A DNA stretch of 64,000 bases from Shewanella sp. UCD-KL12. GTDB lineage: Bacteria > Pseudomonadota > Gammaproteobacteria > Enterobacterales > Shewanellaceae. Made by a program: the position numbers and the translations under genes. Every line of letters begins with the position of its first letter. Position 1 is the first letter of the stretch. Of this stretch, positions 8,761 through 17,324 are shown piece after piece. Under the pieces are notes generated by a model. It saw only the letters and a list, made by a program, of their open reading frames with translations, made no database searches and was not told the DNA's origin. Location: positions 638,880-702,879 of the forward strand of contig NZ_MPHJ01000001.1 in the NCBI RefSeq assembly GCF_001957125.1, written 5' to 3'.

Positions 8761-9918
8761 ATGGATTTTAACCTCAGTGATGATCAGCGACAGTTTGCCG
8801 ATTTAGCCCAGCAGTTTTCACAAGACGAACTCGCTCCCTTTGCGGCTAAATGGGATGAAGAGCATCACTTCCCTAAAGATGTCATACAACGCGCAGGAGA
8901 GCTTGGTTTTTGCTCCCTCTACTCTCCAGAAAGCGAAGGCGGCATGGGGCTTTCACGCCTAGATTCATCGATCATTTTCGAGCAACTCTCAATGGGCTGC
9001 ACTGCAACCACTGCCATGTTGACCATACACAATATGGCGACCTGGATGGTGACCAGCTTTGGCTCTCAAACATTAAAAGATGAGTGGTCTGAGTCACTTA
9101 CAACTGGACAAAAACTGGCATCTTACTGTTTAACAGAAGCTGGTGCGGGTAGTGACGCGGCGTCCCTTAAAACTAAAGCGGTGAGAGAGGGCGATGAGTA
9201 TGTGATCTCTGGTGCCAAGATGTTTATCTCTGGCGCTGGTGCCACTGAAATGTTGGTGGTCATGTGCCGTACTGGTCAAGAGGGCCCTAAAGGGATCTCT
9301 GCTATTGCCGTGCCTGCAGATACGGCAGGTATCTCCTACGGCAAAGCTGAAGATAAGATGGGCTGGAATGCGCAGCCAACTCGTGAGGTGACTTTCGATC
9401 AGGTGCGTGTGCCTGTAACTAACCTTTTAGGTGAAGAGGGCCAAGGGTTTACTTTTGCGATGAAAGGGCTCGATGGCGGACGCATCAATATTGCCACCTG
9501 CTCAGTGGGAACAGCGCAAGCAGCGTTAGAGCGTGCCACACAATATATGAATGAGCGTAAACAGTTTGGTAAACCAATTGCTGCGTTTCAGGCATTGCAG
9601 TTTAAGTTAGCCGATATGGCAACCGAGTTAGTGGCGGCCAGACAGTTAGTGCGTTTAGCTGCATTTAAACTCGATACTGGTGATGCAGAGGCCACAGCAT
9701 ATTGCGCCATGGCGAAACGCTTCGCCACCGATATCGGCTTTCAGGTGTGTGATGCCGCGCTGCAGCTACACGGTGGTTATGGTTATATTCGTGAATATCC
9801 TTTAGAGCGTCATGTGCGTGATGTACGTGTACATCAGATTTTAGAGGGCACGAATGAGATCATGCGTTTAATTATTGCCCGCCGTCTACTCGATGAGAGT
9901 GCAGGGCAGATAGTGTAG
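8761..9918 (+). CDS. Acyl-CoA dehydrogenase, isobutyryl/2-methylbutyryl-CoA type
   Basis: A 385-residue FAD-dependent acyl-CoA dehydrogenase. The substrate and FAD segments CLTEAGAGSDAASLKT (near 125) and MFISGAGATEMLVVM are present, as is the C-terminal ALQLHGGYGYIREYPLERHVRDVR block. The catalytic base is Glu362 in ILEGTNEIMR, the position used by short-chain and isobutyryl-CoA enzymes rather than by isovaleryl-CoA dehydrogenase. In this operon it most likely oxidises isobutyryl-CoA (valine) and 2-methylbutyryl-CoA (isoleucine). Electrons would pass to electron-transfer flavoprotein. It starts at ATG 8761 after GGAGACCTAGA. Confidence 0.92.
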   Translation: MDFNLSDDQRQFADLAQQFSQDELAPFAAKWDEEHHFPKDVIQRAGELGFCSLYSPESEGGMGLSRLDSSIIFEQLSMGCTATTAMLTIHNMATWMVTSFGSQTLKDEWSESLTTGQKLASYCLTEAGAGSDAASLKTKAVREGDEYVISGAKMFISGAGATEMLVVMCRTGQEGPKGISAIAVPADTAGISYGKAEDKMGWNAQPTREVTFDQVRVPVTNLLGEEGQGFTFAMKGLDGGRINIATCSVGTAQAALERATQYMNERKQFGKPIAAFQALQFKLADMATELVAARQLVRLAAFKLDTGDAEATAYCAMAKRFATDIGFQVCDAALQLHGGYGYIREYPLERHVRDVRVHQILEGTNEIMRLIIARRLLDESAGQIV

Positions 9919-9961
9919 TGCGCAACGGGCAAGCCGGAACTGATTAAAAAGGAAATAATAG

Positions 9962-10735
9962 ATGACAGCCTTAATAGAAAAGATAGTAGGTAACACAGCA
10001 GTTATCACTATGAACAACCCTCCAGCGAATACTTGGACTGCAGAAAGTCTTCAGCTGCTTAAAGTTAGAGTTGAAGCCCTCAATGAAAACCCACAGGTTT
10101 ATGCCTTAGTGATCACAGGCCAAGGTGAGAAGTTTTTCTCTGCTGGGGCAGATCTTAAGTTGTTTGCCGATGGCAATAAAGAGAATGCTGCCAATATGGC
10201 AGACTGTTTTGGTGAAGCGTTCGAAGCTTTGAGTGAATTTAATGGTGTTTCAATTGCAGCGATTAACGGCTATGCCATGGGCGGCGGTTTAGAGGTGGCA
10301 TTAGCCTGTGATATTCGTATTGTTGAAACACAAGCTGTGATGGCCTTACCTGAAGCGACTGTCGGTTTACTGCCCTGTGCTGGCGGCACTCAAAACCTTG
10401 CCGCTCTAGTCGGAGAGGGCTGGGCTAAGCGGATGATTCTATGTGGTGAAAGAGTTGATGCTCTCAAAGCGGAGCGACTTAACTTAGTCGAAGAGGTGGT
10501 TGAAACGGGTGCTTCTCTTGATGCGGCAATGCAGTTGGCGAGTAAGGTCGCGAATCAAAGTCCAAGCAGTGTTAAGGCGTGTAAAACCTTGATCCAGGCG
10601 GGAAGAAGCATGCCACGTGAGCAGGCGCTGCCATTAGAGCGAGAGTTATTTGCCAATCTGTTTGACACCCAAGATCAAACTGAAGGGGTCACGGCATTTT
10701 TAGAAAAGCGTAAGCCAAGCTGGAAGAACTGCTAA
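9962..10735 (+). CDS. Enoyl-CoA hydratase
   Basis: A 257-residue crotonase-fold enzyme that hydrates methacrylyl-CoA or tiglyl-CoA in the branched-chain pathway. The oxyanion-hole segment GEKFFSAGADLKLF (near 55) and the two catalytic glutamates of true hydratases (GGGLEVALACD near 108 and MALPEATVGLLP near 130) are all present. The stop TAA shares its last base with the start of the next gene (TAATG), which indicates translational coupling. Confidence 0.9.
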   Translation: MTALIEKIVGNTAVITMNNPPANTWTAESLQLLKVRVEALNENPQVYALVITGQGEKFFSAGADLKLFADGNKENAANMADCFGEAFEALSEFNGVSIAAINGYAMGGGLEVALACDIRIVETQAVMALPEATVGLLPCAGGTQNLAALVGEGWAKRMILCGERVDALKAERLNLVEEVVETGASLDAAMQLASKVANQSPSSVKACKTLIQAGRSMPREQALPLERELFANLFDTQDQTEGVTAFLEKRKPSWKNC

Positions 10736-11868
10736 TGACGAATTCAGCCAATAAGAGTAACAGTGTGGTATTTCAAACCTTAGGTACAGCCTCGGGTAAG
10801 CAGATAGGGGTCATGACCCTAAATATGGAAAAAGCACTCAACTCAATTAATCTTGAGATGGTTCAGTCTATGTTTGCCCAGCTTAAGCTGTGGCAAAGCG
10901 ACACGAGTATTGCCTTTGTGCTACTAGACGGTGCGGGTGAGAAAGCCTTTTGTGCGGGGGGCGATGTCCGTGCCATCTATCATGCTTCCATCGAAGCCCC
11001 TGGTGAATTAACTGAACAAGCCACTGATTTTTTTGAGCAGGAGTATCGCCTCGATCATCTTATTGATACCTATGCTAAGCCTATTCTAGTCTGGGGCAAT
11101 GGAATTGTTATGGGTGGCGGCCTTGGGTTGATGATGGGCGCGAGTCACCGCGTTGTCACTGAGCATTCACGTATCGCCATGCCTGAGGTGACGATTGGTT
11201 TATATCCTGATGTGGGCGGTAGTTACTTTCTAAATCGTATGCCAGGTAAAACGGGACTGTTTTTGGGGCTTACTGCTTATAACATGAACGCCGCTGATGC
11301 TATCTATGTTGGGATAGGTAACCATTACCATGAGCATGATGACAAGCAGCCGTTGTTGGATAATTTAGCCACCTTGAACTGGAGTGATGAAGCTGCGAGT
11401 AATCATCAATTACTGACAGATGCGTTGAGCCTGATGGGAGAGCAAGCTGCAACGCCTCAGTCTAGTAACCTTGAGCGCTGCAGTGATGAGATTGATCAGC
11501 TTATGACGGGGTCACTCGATGAGATTGTTAGCAAGACCAGCGAAATGGGTCACTCAGAATCATGGTTGGCTCGACCAATAAAGACCATGTTATCGGGTAG
11601 CCCTATAAGCTTGCAGCTTATCTATCGTCAAGCGCAGTTAGGTACAGAATTGAGTCTAGCGGAAGTGTTTCGCTTTGAATTGGGGTTAAGCGTCAATTGC
11701 TGCGCTATGGGAGATTTCTCTGAAGGTGTTAGAGCCTTATTGATAGATAAAGATCGTAGCCCTAAATGGCAGTATCAAGGTATTCAAGATATACCTACAG
11801 AGCTGATAGACAAGATGATGAGTTCACCATGGAAGTCGCAGTCACACCCCTTAATGAACTTGAGCTAG
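10735..11868 (+). CDS. 3-hydroxyisobutyryl-CoA hydrolase
   Basis: A 377-residue member of the larger crotonase subfamily (ECH_2 type). It hydrolyses 3-hydroxyisobutyryl-CoA to free 3-hydroxyisobutyrate, a step unique to valine catabolism that also clears reactive methacrylyl-CoA. It shows KAFCAGGDVRAIYHAS (near 75), NGIVMGGGLGLMMGASHRVVTE (near 122) and AMPEVTIGLYPDVGGSYFLNRM. The extended C-terminal half, with a SWLARPIKTMLSGSP segment, is absent from ordinary hydratases. It overlaps the preceding gene by one base, and the next gene, mmsB, uses its product. Confidence 0.92.
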   Translation: MTNSANKSNSVVFQTLGTASGKQIGVMTLNMEKALNSINLEMVQSMFAQLKLWQSDTSIAFVLLDGAGEKAFCAGGDVRAIYHASIEAPGELTEQATDFFEQEYRLDHLIDTYAKPILVWGNGIVMGGGLGLMMGASHRVVTEHSRIAMPEVTIGLYPDVGGSYFLNRMPGKTGLFLGLTAYNMNAADAIYVGIGNHYHEHDDKQPLLDNLATLNWSDEAASNHQLLTDALSLMGEQAATPQSSNLERCSDEIDQLMTGSLDEIVSKTSEMGHSESWLARPIKTMLSGSPISLQLIYRQAQLGTELSLAEVFRFELGLSVNCCAMGDFSEGVRALLIDKDRSPKWQYQGIQDIPTELIDKMMSSPWKSQSHPLMNLS

Positions 11869-11969
11869 CTTAAGCTTATTTTAGTAAAGGGAATATAGGC
11901 TTGGCGAGCAGAGATGCGGCAACACATTAAGTGTTAACAGGGATCACTTCAGATTTAAGGAGCATAAAG

Positions 11970-12908
11970 ATGACAACAATTGCATTTATCGGTTTAGGAC
12001 ATATGGGCGCGCCAATGGCGGCCAACTTAGTAAAATCAGGTGCGACAGTAAAAGTGTTTGATCTTGTGCCTGAAACGATGAAGTCGCTGACAGACCTTGG
12101 CGCATTAAGTGCTCCGACGGCTTGCGGCGCAGCGGCAGGTGCCGATGTGGTGATAACCATGTTGCCTGCGGGTAAACATGTGCGCTCTCTCTATTTAGGA
12201 GAGGGGGGCACTAACAAGGGACTTGTCGAGGTTGTCGCTGATGGCACCCTGTTAATTGACTGCTCAACCATAGATGCTCAGAGTGCCAAGCAGGTTGCCC
12301 AAGTGGCTAAAGCGAAAGGATTGGAGTTTATCGATGCGCCAGTTTCTGGTGGCACAGCGGGCGCTGCAGCTGGTACATTAACTTTTATCTGTGGTGGCAG
12401 TGATACTGCATTCGAGCAAGCGTCTAAAGTGTTAACCCATATGGGGGCTAATATCTTGCATGCAGGCGGCCCAGGCGCTGGTCAAGTGGCAAAAATCTGC
12501 AATAACATGCTGTTGTCTGTATTGATGATAGGGACCAGTGAGTCTTTGCAGATGGGAATTGACCATGGTTTAGACCCAAAAGTACTTTCTGAGATAATGA
12601 AGGTCAGTAGTGGTGGTAATTGGACGCTAGATAAATATAATCCTTGTCCAGAGGTTATGGAGTCAGTGCCTTCATCTAACGGTTATCAGGGTGGTTTTAT
12701 GGTCGATCTTATGGTTAAAGATCTCGGCTTATCCCAAGAAGCTGCGCTGCTCACAAACTCCAGTACTCCGATGGGAGCGCTGGCTCGAAGTTTATATGTG
12801 AATCATGCCCGTCAAGGTAATGGTGAACGTGATTTCTCTAGTATTTTTGAGCAGTTTGCTAATGCTCAACAGATTTCTAATACTCAACAAATTAAAAGCA
12901 AAGGGTAA
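11970..12908 (+). CDS. mmsB: 3-hydroxyisobutyrate dehydrogenase
   Basis: MmsB oxidises 3-hydroxyisobutyrate to methylmalonate semialdehyde using NAD. The start at 11970 is chosen because AAGGAG (11957-11962) precedes it and the Rossmann motif GLGHMGAPMA then begins at residue 7; an upstream in-frame TTG would add 13 unrelated residues. The substrate motif FIDAPVSGGTAGAAAGTL (near 115) and the catalytic Lys in AGQVAKICNNML (near 170) are present. The C-terminus ends with a short duplicated tail (NAQQISNTQQIKSKG) encoded by an imperfect 18-bp repeat. The protein is 312 residues long. The next gene begins four bases after the stop. Confidence 0.94.
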   Translation: MTTIAFIGLGHMGAPMAANLVKSGATVKVFDLVPETMKSLTDLGALSAPTACGAAAGADVVITMLPAGKHVRSLYLGEGGTNKGLVEVVADGTLLIDCSTIDAQSAKQVAQVAKAKGLEFIDAPVSGGTAGAAAGTLTFICGGSDTAFEQASKVLTHMGANILHAGGPGAGQVAKICNNMLLSVLMIGTSESLQMGIDHGLDPKVLSEIMKVSSGGNWTLDKYNPCPEVMESVPSSNGYQGGFMVDLMVKDLGLSQEAALLTNSSTPMGALARSLYVNHARQGNGERDFSSIFEQFANAQQISNTQQIKSKG

Positions 12909-12912
12909 GACA

Positions 12913-13671
12913 ATGGATTTAAAAGATAAGGTAGTGGTCATTACTGGCGGCGCTGGTGGGTTAGGTTTGGCAATGGCAATGGATCTAGCTGAAGCAGGCG
13001 CTAAGTTGGCCCTTATCGATGTGGATCAAGAGAAGCTTGAGCGAGCTTGCGCCGATATCGGCGACAGAACTGAAGTTCAAGGTTATGCGTTTGATATTAC
13101 TGATGAAGAAGATGTTGTTGCCGGATTTGGTTACATTTTAGAAGACTTTGGTCAGGTCAACGTGCTAGTTAACAATGCAGGTATTTTGTTCGATGGCATG
13201 CTAGTGAAAGCTAAAGACGGCAAGGTGACAGACCGTATGTCATTCGAGCAGTTCCAAGCGGTGATCAATGTTAACTTGACTGGTTCATTCCTATGTGGGC
13301 GAGAGGCTGCTGCTGCGATGATAGAATCTAAGCAAGAGGGAGTGATCATTAATATCTCTAGCTTAGCCAAAGCGGGCAACATGGGACAAACTAACTATTC
13401 AGCGTCTAAAGCGGGTGTTGCTGCTATGTCTGTTGGTTGGGCAAAAGAGCTGGCAAGATACAATATTCGTAGTGCCGCAGTTGCGCCTGGTGTGATTGAA
13501 ACAGAGATGACGGCTGCGATGAAGCCTGAAGCCCTTGAGCGTATGGAGAAGATGGTGCCAGTTGGCCGGTTAGGTCAACCGTCAGAGATCTCATCTACGG
13601 TTAAGTTCATCATCGAAAATGACTATGTTAATGGTCGTATCTTCGAGATTGATGGCGGCATAAGAATCTAG
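12913..13671 (+). CDS. SDR dehydrogenase of the branched-chain operon (2-methyl-3-hydroxybutyryl-CoA type)
   Basis: A 252-residue classical SDR with ITGGAGGLGLAMA (cofactor loop, near 10), NNAG, catalytic Ser in ISSLAKAGN, YSASK, and the C-terminal FEIDGGIRI common to FabG-like enzymes. From its place as the last gene of the operon it is likely the 2-methyl-3-hydroxybutyryl-CoA dehydrogenase of isoleucine breakdown (ivdG in Shewanella), though FabG-like specificity cannot be excluded. The ATG at 12913 is four bases after mmsB with GGGTAAG before it; a longer in-frame extension overlapping mmsB is not credible. Confidence 0.88.
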   Translation: MDLKDKVVVITGGAGGLGLAMAMDLAEAGAKLALIDVDQEKLERACADIGDRTEVQGYAFDITDEEDVVAGFGYILEDFGQVNVLVNNAGILFDGMLVKAKDGKVTDRMSFEQFQAVINVNLTGSFLCGREAAAAMIESKQEGVIINISSLAKAGNMGQTNYSASKAGVAAMSVGWAKELARYNIRSAAVAPGVIETEMTAAMKPEALERMEKMVPVGRLGQPSEISSTVKFIIENDYVNGRIFEIDGGIRI

Positions 13672-13729
13672 GCTTAACGCTAGATTTTTATTTGGGTTTC
13701 TTATTTTAGCTTCTCAAAAATATGATTGT

Positions 13730-13760
13730 AATAAACGGGCTTAGGCCCGTTTATTGTTTT
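13730..13760 (+). terminator. Terminator of the branched-chain operon
   Basis: A perfect 11-bp stem (AATAAACGGGC, 13730-13740; GCCCGTTTATT, 13745-13755) with a TTAG loop is followed by GTTTT. A second inverted repeat, AACCACCTA/TAGGTGGTT (13769-13777 and 13784-13792), lies just beyond it. Confidence 0.88.
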
Positions 13761-13989
13761 CAGCGCTAAACCACCTATTTCTGTAGGTGGTTATCATCGA
13801 TAGGCTTTGTTTGAAGTCGTTAATGTCGCTTTTTTATGCCAAATGTTGTGCAGGTGCATGCTAGCTAAAACTCTCTTTCTGGGAGTAACTTTGAATCCCT
13901 CTTCTTCAAAAGGCGGATATTGACTTTCCGTAGACTATTTAAGAACCATAAAACGATCTGTATTAAACCCTTATTAACAGTGTTTAGTT

Positions 13990-14254
13990 ATACCAATCAG
14001 TATAAAGATGTGATCGCTCAGCGAGAGTTTAGCGTTTCAGAGGCAAGGCAACGAGTGAAGAGCATAGTTATTCTACGTTTAAGCTTGTTAACAGAGCATA
14101 TGAAACGCTAAAACTCGCCTTTCAGGAGTGTTTTTGGCTACCTACTTCTTCGTTGAACAGCTTCACAAGGGAATAACCATTCCATCAGCTATTCGCCTTG
14201 AATTAGTTGCCAAAAAACACTCTGAGTAGATCACCTTCTTATACTGATTGGTAT
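13990..14254. mobile_element. MITE-like inverted-repeat element, copy 1
   Basis: The ends are perfect 15-bp inverted repeats, ATACCAATCAGTATA (13990-14004) and its complement (14240-14254). The repeats extend to 26 bp with three mismatches and end at GTGATC/GATCAC. An inner inverted repeat pairs 14025-14039 with 14101-14116. TTA occurs directly outside both ends (13988-13990, 14254-14256) and may be a target duplication. There is no transposase. It shares an internal block with the element at 43181, so it is a family. The remainder of the 13793-14305 gap has no gene; a 63-codon open frame there lies largely inside the element. Confidence 0.82.
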
Positions 14255-14305
14255 TAGACTTACACAAGTACTTACATAACCGATGATGATAAGTGATAAT
14301 GTTAT

Positions 14306-14575
14306 TTGTATGCACCGGGGGGGAGTGAGTTGAGGTTTGATAAGAAGATGGTTTGGTTAGAGAAAGCGACTAGAAATTTAATGTTACTCGTTGGGGTATT
14401 TGGTGTTCTGGTCATCTACTTTGGATTTTTTTACCTCTTGTTTAGTGGACGAAATACTGCCGCTTTGCCTTGGTACTTACTCCTATCACCTTGGGTCTGT
14501 ATTTTTTATGGGCTGCCAAGTGAGAAAAAGATTGAAGTGATTGAATGGTTTAGAAAAAAGTTTGTTAAAAAATAA
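14306..14575 (+). CDS. Small two-TM membrane protein, unknown
   Basis: The frame encodes up to 89 residues with two hydrophobic segments (NLMLLVGVFGVLVIYFGFFYLL and LPWYLLLSPWVCIFYGL) and a basic C-terminus (WFRKKFVKK). No family is recognised. Three starts are possible: TTG 14306, TTG 14330 (best placed after the GGGGGGAG run at 14317-14325) and ATG 14348, which begins just before the first membrane segment. It precedes the S9 peptidase gene by 36 bases on the same strand and might be co-transcribed with it. It may be an inner-membrane accessory protein. Confidence 0.55.
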   Translation: MYAPGGSELRFDKKMVWLEKATRNLMLLVGVFGVLVIYFGFFYLLFSGRNTAALPWYLLLSPWVCIFYGLPSEKKIEVIEWFRKKFVKK

Positions 14576-14611
14576 TAAATCTAAGTGCCATAACAGATTG
14601 GGAAGTGTGTA

Positions 14612-16663
14612 ATGGAGCGTGTAATAAGATCCCCTATTAAGGTTGCCCATATTATCTATGGCTTGCTTCTAGTATTTCTTTGCGCCTGCGGCCAGCCTGA
14701 GCCTACCCAAAAACTGGATAAAAAAAGTGGCCGTCAGCTTGTTGAGTATGGCAGTTGGGTATCCCCTATTTCAGCCAAAGATGTTTATGGGCTTTCTGAC
14801 AGCTTCGGTGAGCTACAAAGCGTTAATGGTGCACTCTATTTTATCGAGACAGATTCACAAGCTGCTGGGCGTGTCGGCATCAAGCGTCTTGCAACTGATG
14901 GCACAGTTGCAACTGCGGTGAGCTCAGCGTTCGATGTCCGATCACGGGTTCATGAGTATGGCGGGTCGCCATTTCTCGGTATCGGTCAGAGTATTTTTGT
15001 CTCAAAAGCTGATGACCAATTACTTTATCGAATCGCGCCAAATCAAGAACCTGTAGCGCTGACTCTGGATGGTACTCGCCATGCTGATTGCGCTTCATAT
15101 CCTAAAGGCTCACGTATTATCTGTGTGCGTGAAGATCATCGAGAGGCTGGTGAGCCTGTTTCAAGCCTGGTTGCACTGAACCTGAATTTTGCTGATGAGG
15201 GAGAGGTGCTTAAACTCGGTGACGATTTTTATTCATCTCCTAAAGTCTCCCCTGATATGAAAAAGCTGGTTTGGCTGGCGTGGCAACACCCGAATATGCC
15301 TTGGGACAACACGGAGCTTTGGATAGGTGATATAGAGCCCAAAGGTGGCCTTCATAATGCGACTCGGTTACTTCCGGAGCTGGAAGGAGCGATTACTCAA
15401 CCACTATTTAGTCCTAGTGGGGAGCTCTATTTTGTCGCCGATTTTGATAATTGGTGGAATCTATATCGCATTACTCCTGAAGGAACGTTGGAACAAGTGT
15501 TAGACAAGGATGCTGAGTTTGCAATCCCTGATTGGAAGCTTGGTAATCATAATTATGCCTTCGAATCAGATAATACCATCATAGCTAGCTATAGTGCTAA
15601 GGGCTTAGCTTCACTGATACGTATCTATCTTGATACGGGAATAGTGGAGGAGGTTGCAGTTGATTTTGGTGAAATATCTCAGGTAGTTAAAGGTGAAAGT
15701 GGTGTGTACTTTGTCGGTAACAAAGTAACGCCAGAGAAGGGCATTTATCGTGTTAACGGACGTGGTACCGAGCTTATCTACTCTCCGGATTTAACCGTCG
15801 TCGACCCTCGCTATATCTCTCGGGCCGAAAGTATCAGCCTAGAAACAAGCGATCATGAAACCATTTTTGGTTATTTTTATGGCCCTAGGAATCCAGACTA
15901 TCTTGCGCCGAATGATACTAGGCCACCTCTGATCGTGATGTTACATGCTGGCCCTACAGCAAAGGCCAGCTTGGCATTTAGGCGTGATATTCAGTATTGG
16001 ACTAGCAGAGGTTTTGCCGTACTGGATCTTAATTATCGCGGCAGTTCAGGTTTTGGGCGTGAATATCGTCAAAGTCTTTATGGGCAGTGGGGAGTTGCAG
16101 ATGTTGAAGATGCGGTTCGTGCTGCCGGTTACTTGGTCAATAAAGGTTGGGTTGATGGCACTAAGTTAGCAATAAGAGGTTCAAGTGCTGGTGGGCTTAC
16201 CGTTTTATCTGCCTTAGCTTTTTATAATACGTTTAAGGCGGGTGTGAGCTATGCGGGGGTGAGCGATATGGAGATTCTGAGTAAAGAAACCCATAAATTT
16301 GAATCAAGCTACCTTGAGTTATTAGTTGGCAAAAATACCGAAGAAAACAATGTCTATAGACAACGCTCTCCGCTGCATCATCTTGAAGAGCTGAAGGAGC
16401 CGCTATTGCTGATCCAGGGAGGGGACGACCCTGTAATATCAACTAAGCAGTCCATTAAAGTATTTAATGCACTTAAGGCGAGGGGCGTGCCTACCGCCTA
16501 CCTAGAGTTTGAAGGGGAAGGGCATAGGTTAAGAGATCCGAGTAACAAGATGACTGCGCTTGAAGCTGAGTTGTCATTCTATGGCAAGGTATTCGGTTTC
16601 TCTCCTGCTGGGAATATTCAGCCACTTAAACTTGAAAACGCGCACCGATTAAAGAAACATTAA
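14612..16663 (+). CDS. S9-family (prolyl oligopeptidase-like) peptidase, lipoprotein
   Basis: A 683-residue serine peptidase of the acylaminoacyl-peptidase (S9C) group. The N-terminus has a signal sequence ending in the lipobox-like LCAC, so it is probably anchored in the periplasm. Residues about 50-400 form a beta-propeller with repeated strands (FSPSGELYFVADFDNWWNLY), and the rest is an alpha/beta-hydrolase. The nucleophile is Ser525 in RGSSAGG, the Asp is in IQGGDDPV and the His in EGEGHRLRDP near residue 635. The family cleaves short peptides. It is convergent with cueR, and no terminator is evident between them. Confidence 0.88.
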   Translation: MERVIRSPIKVAHIIYGLLLVFLCACGQPEPTQKLDKKSGRQLVEYGSWVSPISAKDVYGLSDSFGELQSVNGALYFIETDSQAAGRVGIKRLATDGTVATAVSSAFDVRSRVHEYGGSPFLGIGQSIFVSKADDQLLYRIAPNQEPVALTLDGTRHADCASYPKGSRIICVREDHREAGEPVSSLVALNLNFADEGEVLKLGDDFYSSPKVSPDMKKLVWLAWQHPNMPWDNTELWIGDIEPKGGLHNATRLLPELEGAITQPLFSPSGELYFVADFDNWWNLYRITPEGTLEQVLDKDAEFAIPDWKLGNHNYAFESDNTIIASYSAKGLASLIRIYLDTGIVEEVAVDFGEISQVVKGESGVYFVGNKVTPEKGIYRVNGRGTELIYSPDLTVVDPRYISRAESISLETSDHETIFGYFYGPRNPDYLAPNDTRPPLIVMLHAGPTAKASLAFRRDIQYWTSRGFAVLDLNYRGSSGFGREYRQSLYGQWGVADVEDAVRAAGYLVNKGWVDGTKLAIRGSSAGGLTVLSALAFYNTFKAGVSYAGVSDMEILSKETHKFESSYLELLVGKNTEENNVYRQRSPLHHLEELKEPLLLIQGGDDPVISTKQSIKVFNALKARGVPTAYLEFEGEGHRLRDPSNKMTALEAELSFYGKVFGFSPAGNIQPLKLENAHRLKKH

Positions 16664-16752
16664 GGATATGTACTGAGTAAAGCGGCGCTACGTTTTGTCT
16701 CCAGCTAGTGGATACTTTTTGGGTTACAGCTTTTGAGAACTATTTGTTATAA

Positions 16753-17151
16753 CTATGGCGTCTCGGGATCTTGGCTTAGACCTGACAATATAGCGCAATC
16801 GGGCTGATGTCCGCCACGACACTCTTTGATAAGACCTTTTAGCTGGCTCTCTAAGGTCTTTAGCTTTTTTACCCTATCACTCACGATTTTAAGGTGAGTC
16901 TTAGCTAATTGTTTTACATCTTCTGCACTTCTATCTTGATTCATCTTGAGATCGAGTAAAGAGCGGCAATCATCCAGAGAGAAGCCAAGCCCGCGACAGT
17001 GATTGATAAATTTAAGGAACTCAATCTGAGGTTCGTCATATTCTCGATAACCATTCTCACCGCGCGCAGCACAGATAAGCCCTATATCATGATAATAACG
17101 AATACTTTTTACTGTTAAACCAGTCAGCTTTGCTACTTCACCAATCTTCAT
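16753..17151 (-). CDS. cueR: Copper-responsive MerR regulator CueR
   Basis: CueR senses Cu(I) and switches on copper efflux by twisting its target promoter. The 132-residue protein starts MKIGEVAKLTGLTVKSIRYYHDIGL, the MerR helix-turn-helix. It has a dimerisation coiled coil (DRVKKLKTLESQLKGLI) and the two copper-binding cysteines in ECRGGHQPDCAIL, seven residues apart as in E. coli CueR. The start at 17151 follows GGAG by eight bases; eight further residues upstream are possible but unlikely. It is divergent from copA, whose promoter carries a CueR-type site. Confidence 0.92.
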   Translation of the reverse strand: MKIGEVAKLTGLTVKSIRYYHDIGLICAARGENGYREYDEPQIEFLKFINHCRGLGFSLDDCRSLLDLKMNQDRSAEDVKQLAKTHLKIVSDRVKKLKTLESQLKGLIKECRGGHQPDCAILSGLSQDPETP

Positions 17152-17219
17152 TTGATATCTCCAGAGCTTATTCACATCGAAGCGCGAGGGTTTAAGTTCA
17201 TTATTTTTTCAATAAGCGT

Positions 17220-17250
17220 TTGACTCTCCTATTAGGGGAGACATTAACCT
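17220..17250 (+). promoter_or_regulatory. CueR-type copA promoter
   Basis: TTGACT (17220-17225) and TAACCT (17245-17250) are -35 and -10 boxes separated by 19 bases, the overlong spacing typical of MerR-family promoters. A dyad TCTCC/GGAGA (17225-17229, 17237-17241) lies in the spacer. The -10 matches the one I recall for E. coli copA. It reads toward copA. Confidence 0.85.
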
Positions 17251-17324
17251 AAGTGCAGTGGAATGGGAACAACCTATTTAAAGTCGTCTTGATCTAAACT
17301 CAATATCTTGAGTGTGGGGAGTCA

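Noticed and set aside
12805..12912. N-terminal extension of the last SDR of the branched-chain operon
   Set aside because: It overlaps the end of mmsB in another frame; the ATG at 12913 has a ribosome site and the standard SDR start.
13920..14111. A 63-codon open frame on the plus strand
   Set aside because: Most of it lies inside the inverted-repeat element, it lacks a ribosome site, and its sequence resembles no protein.
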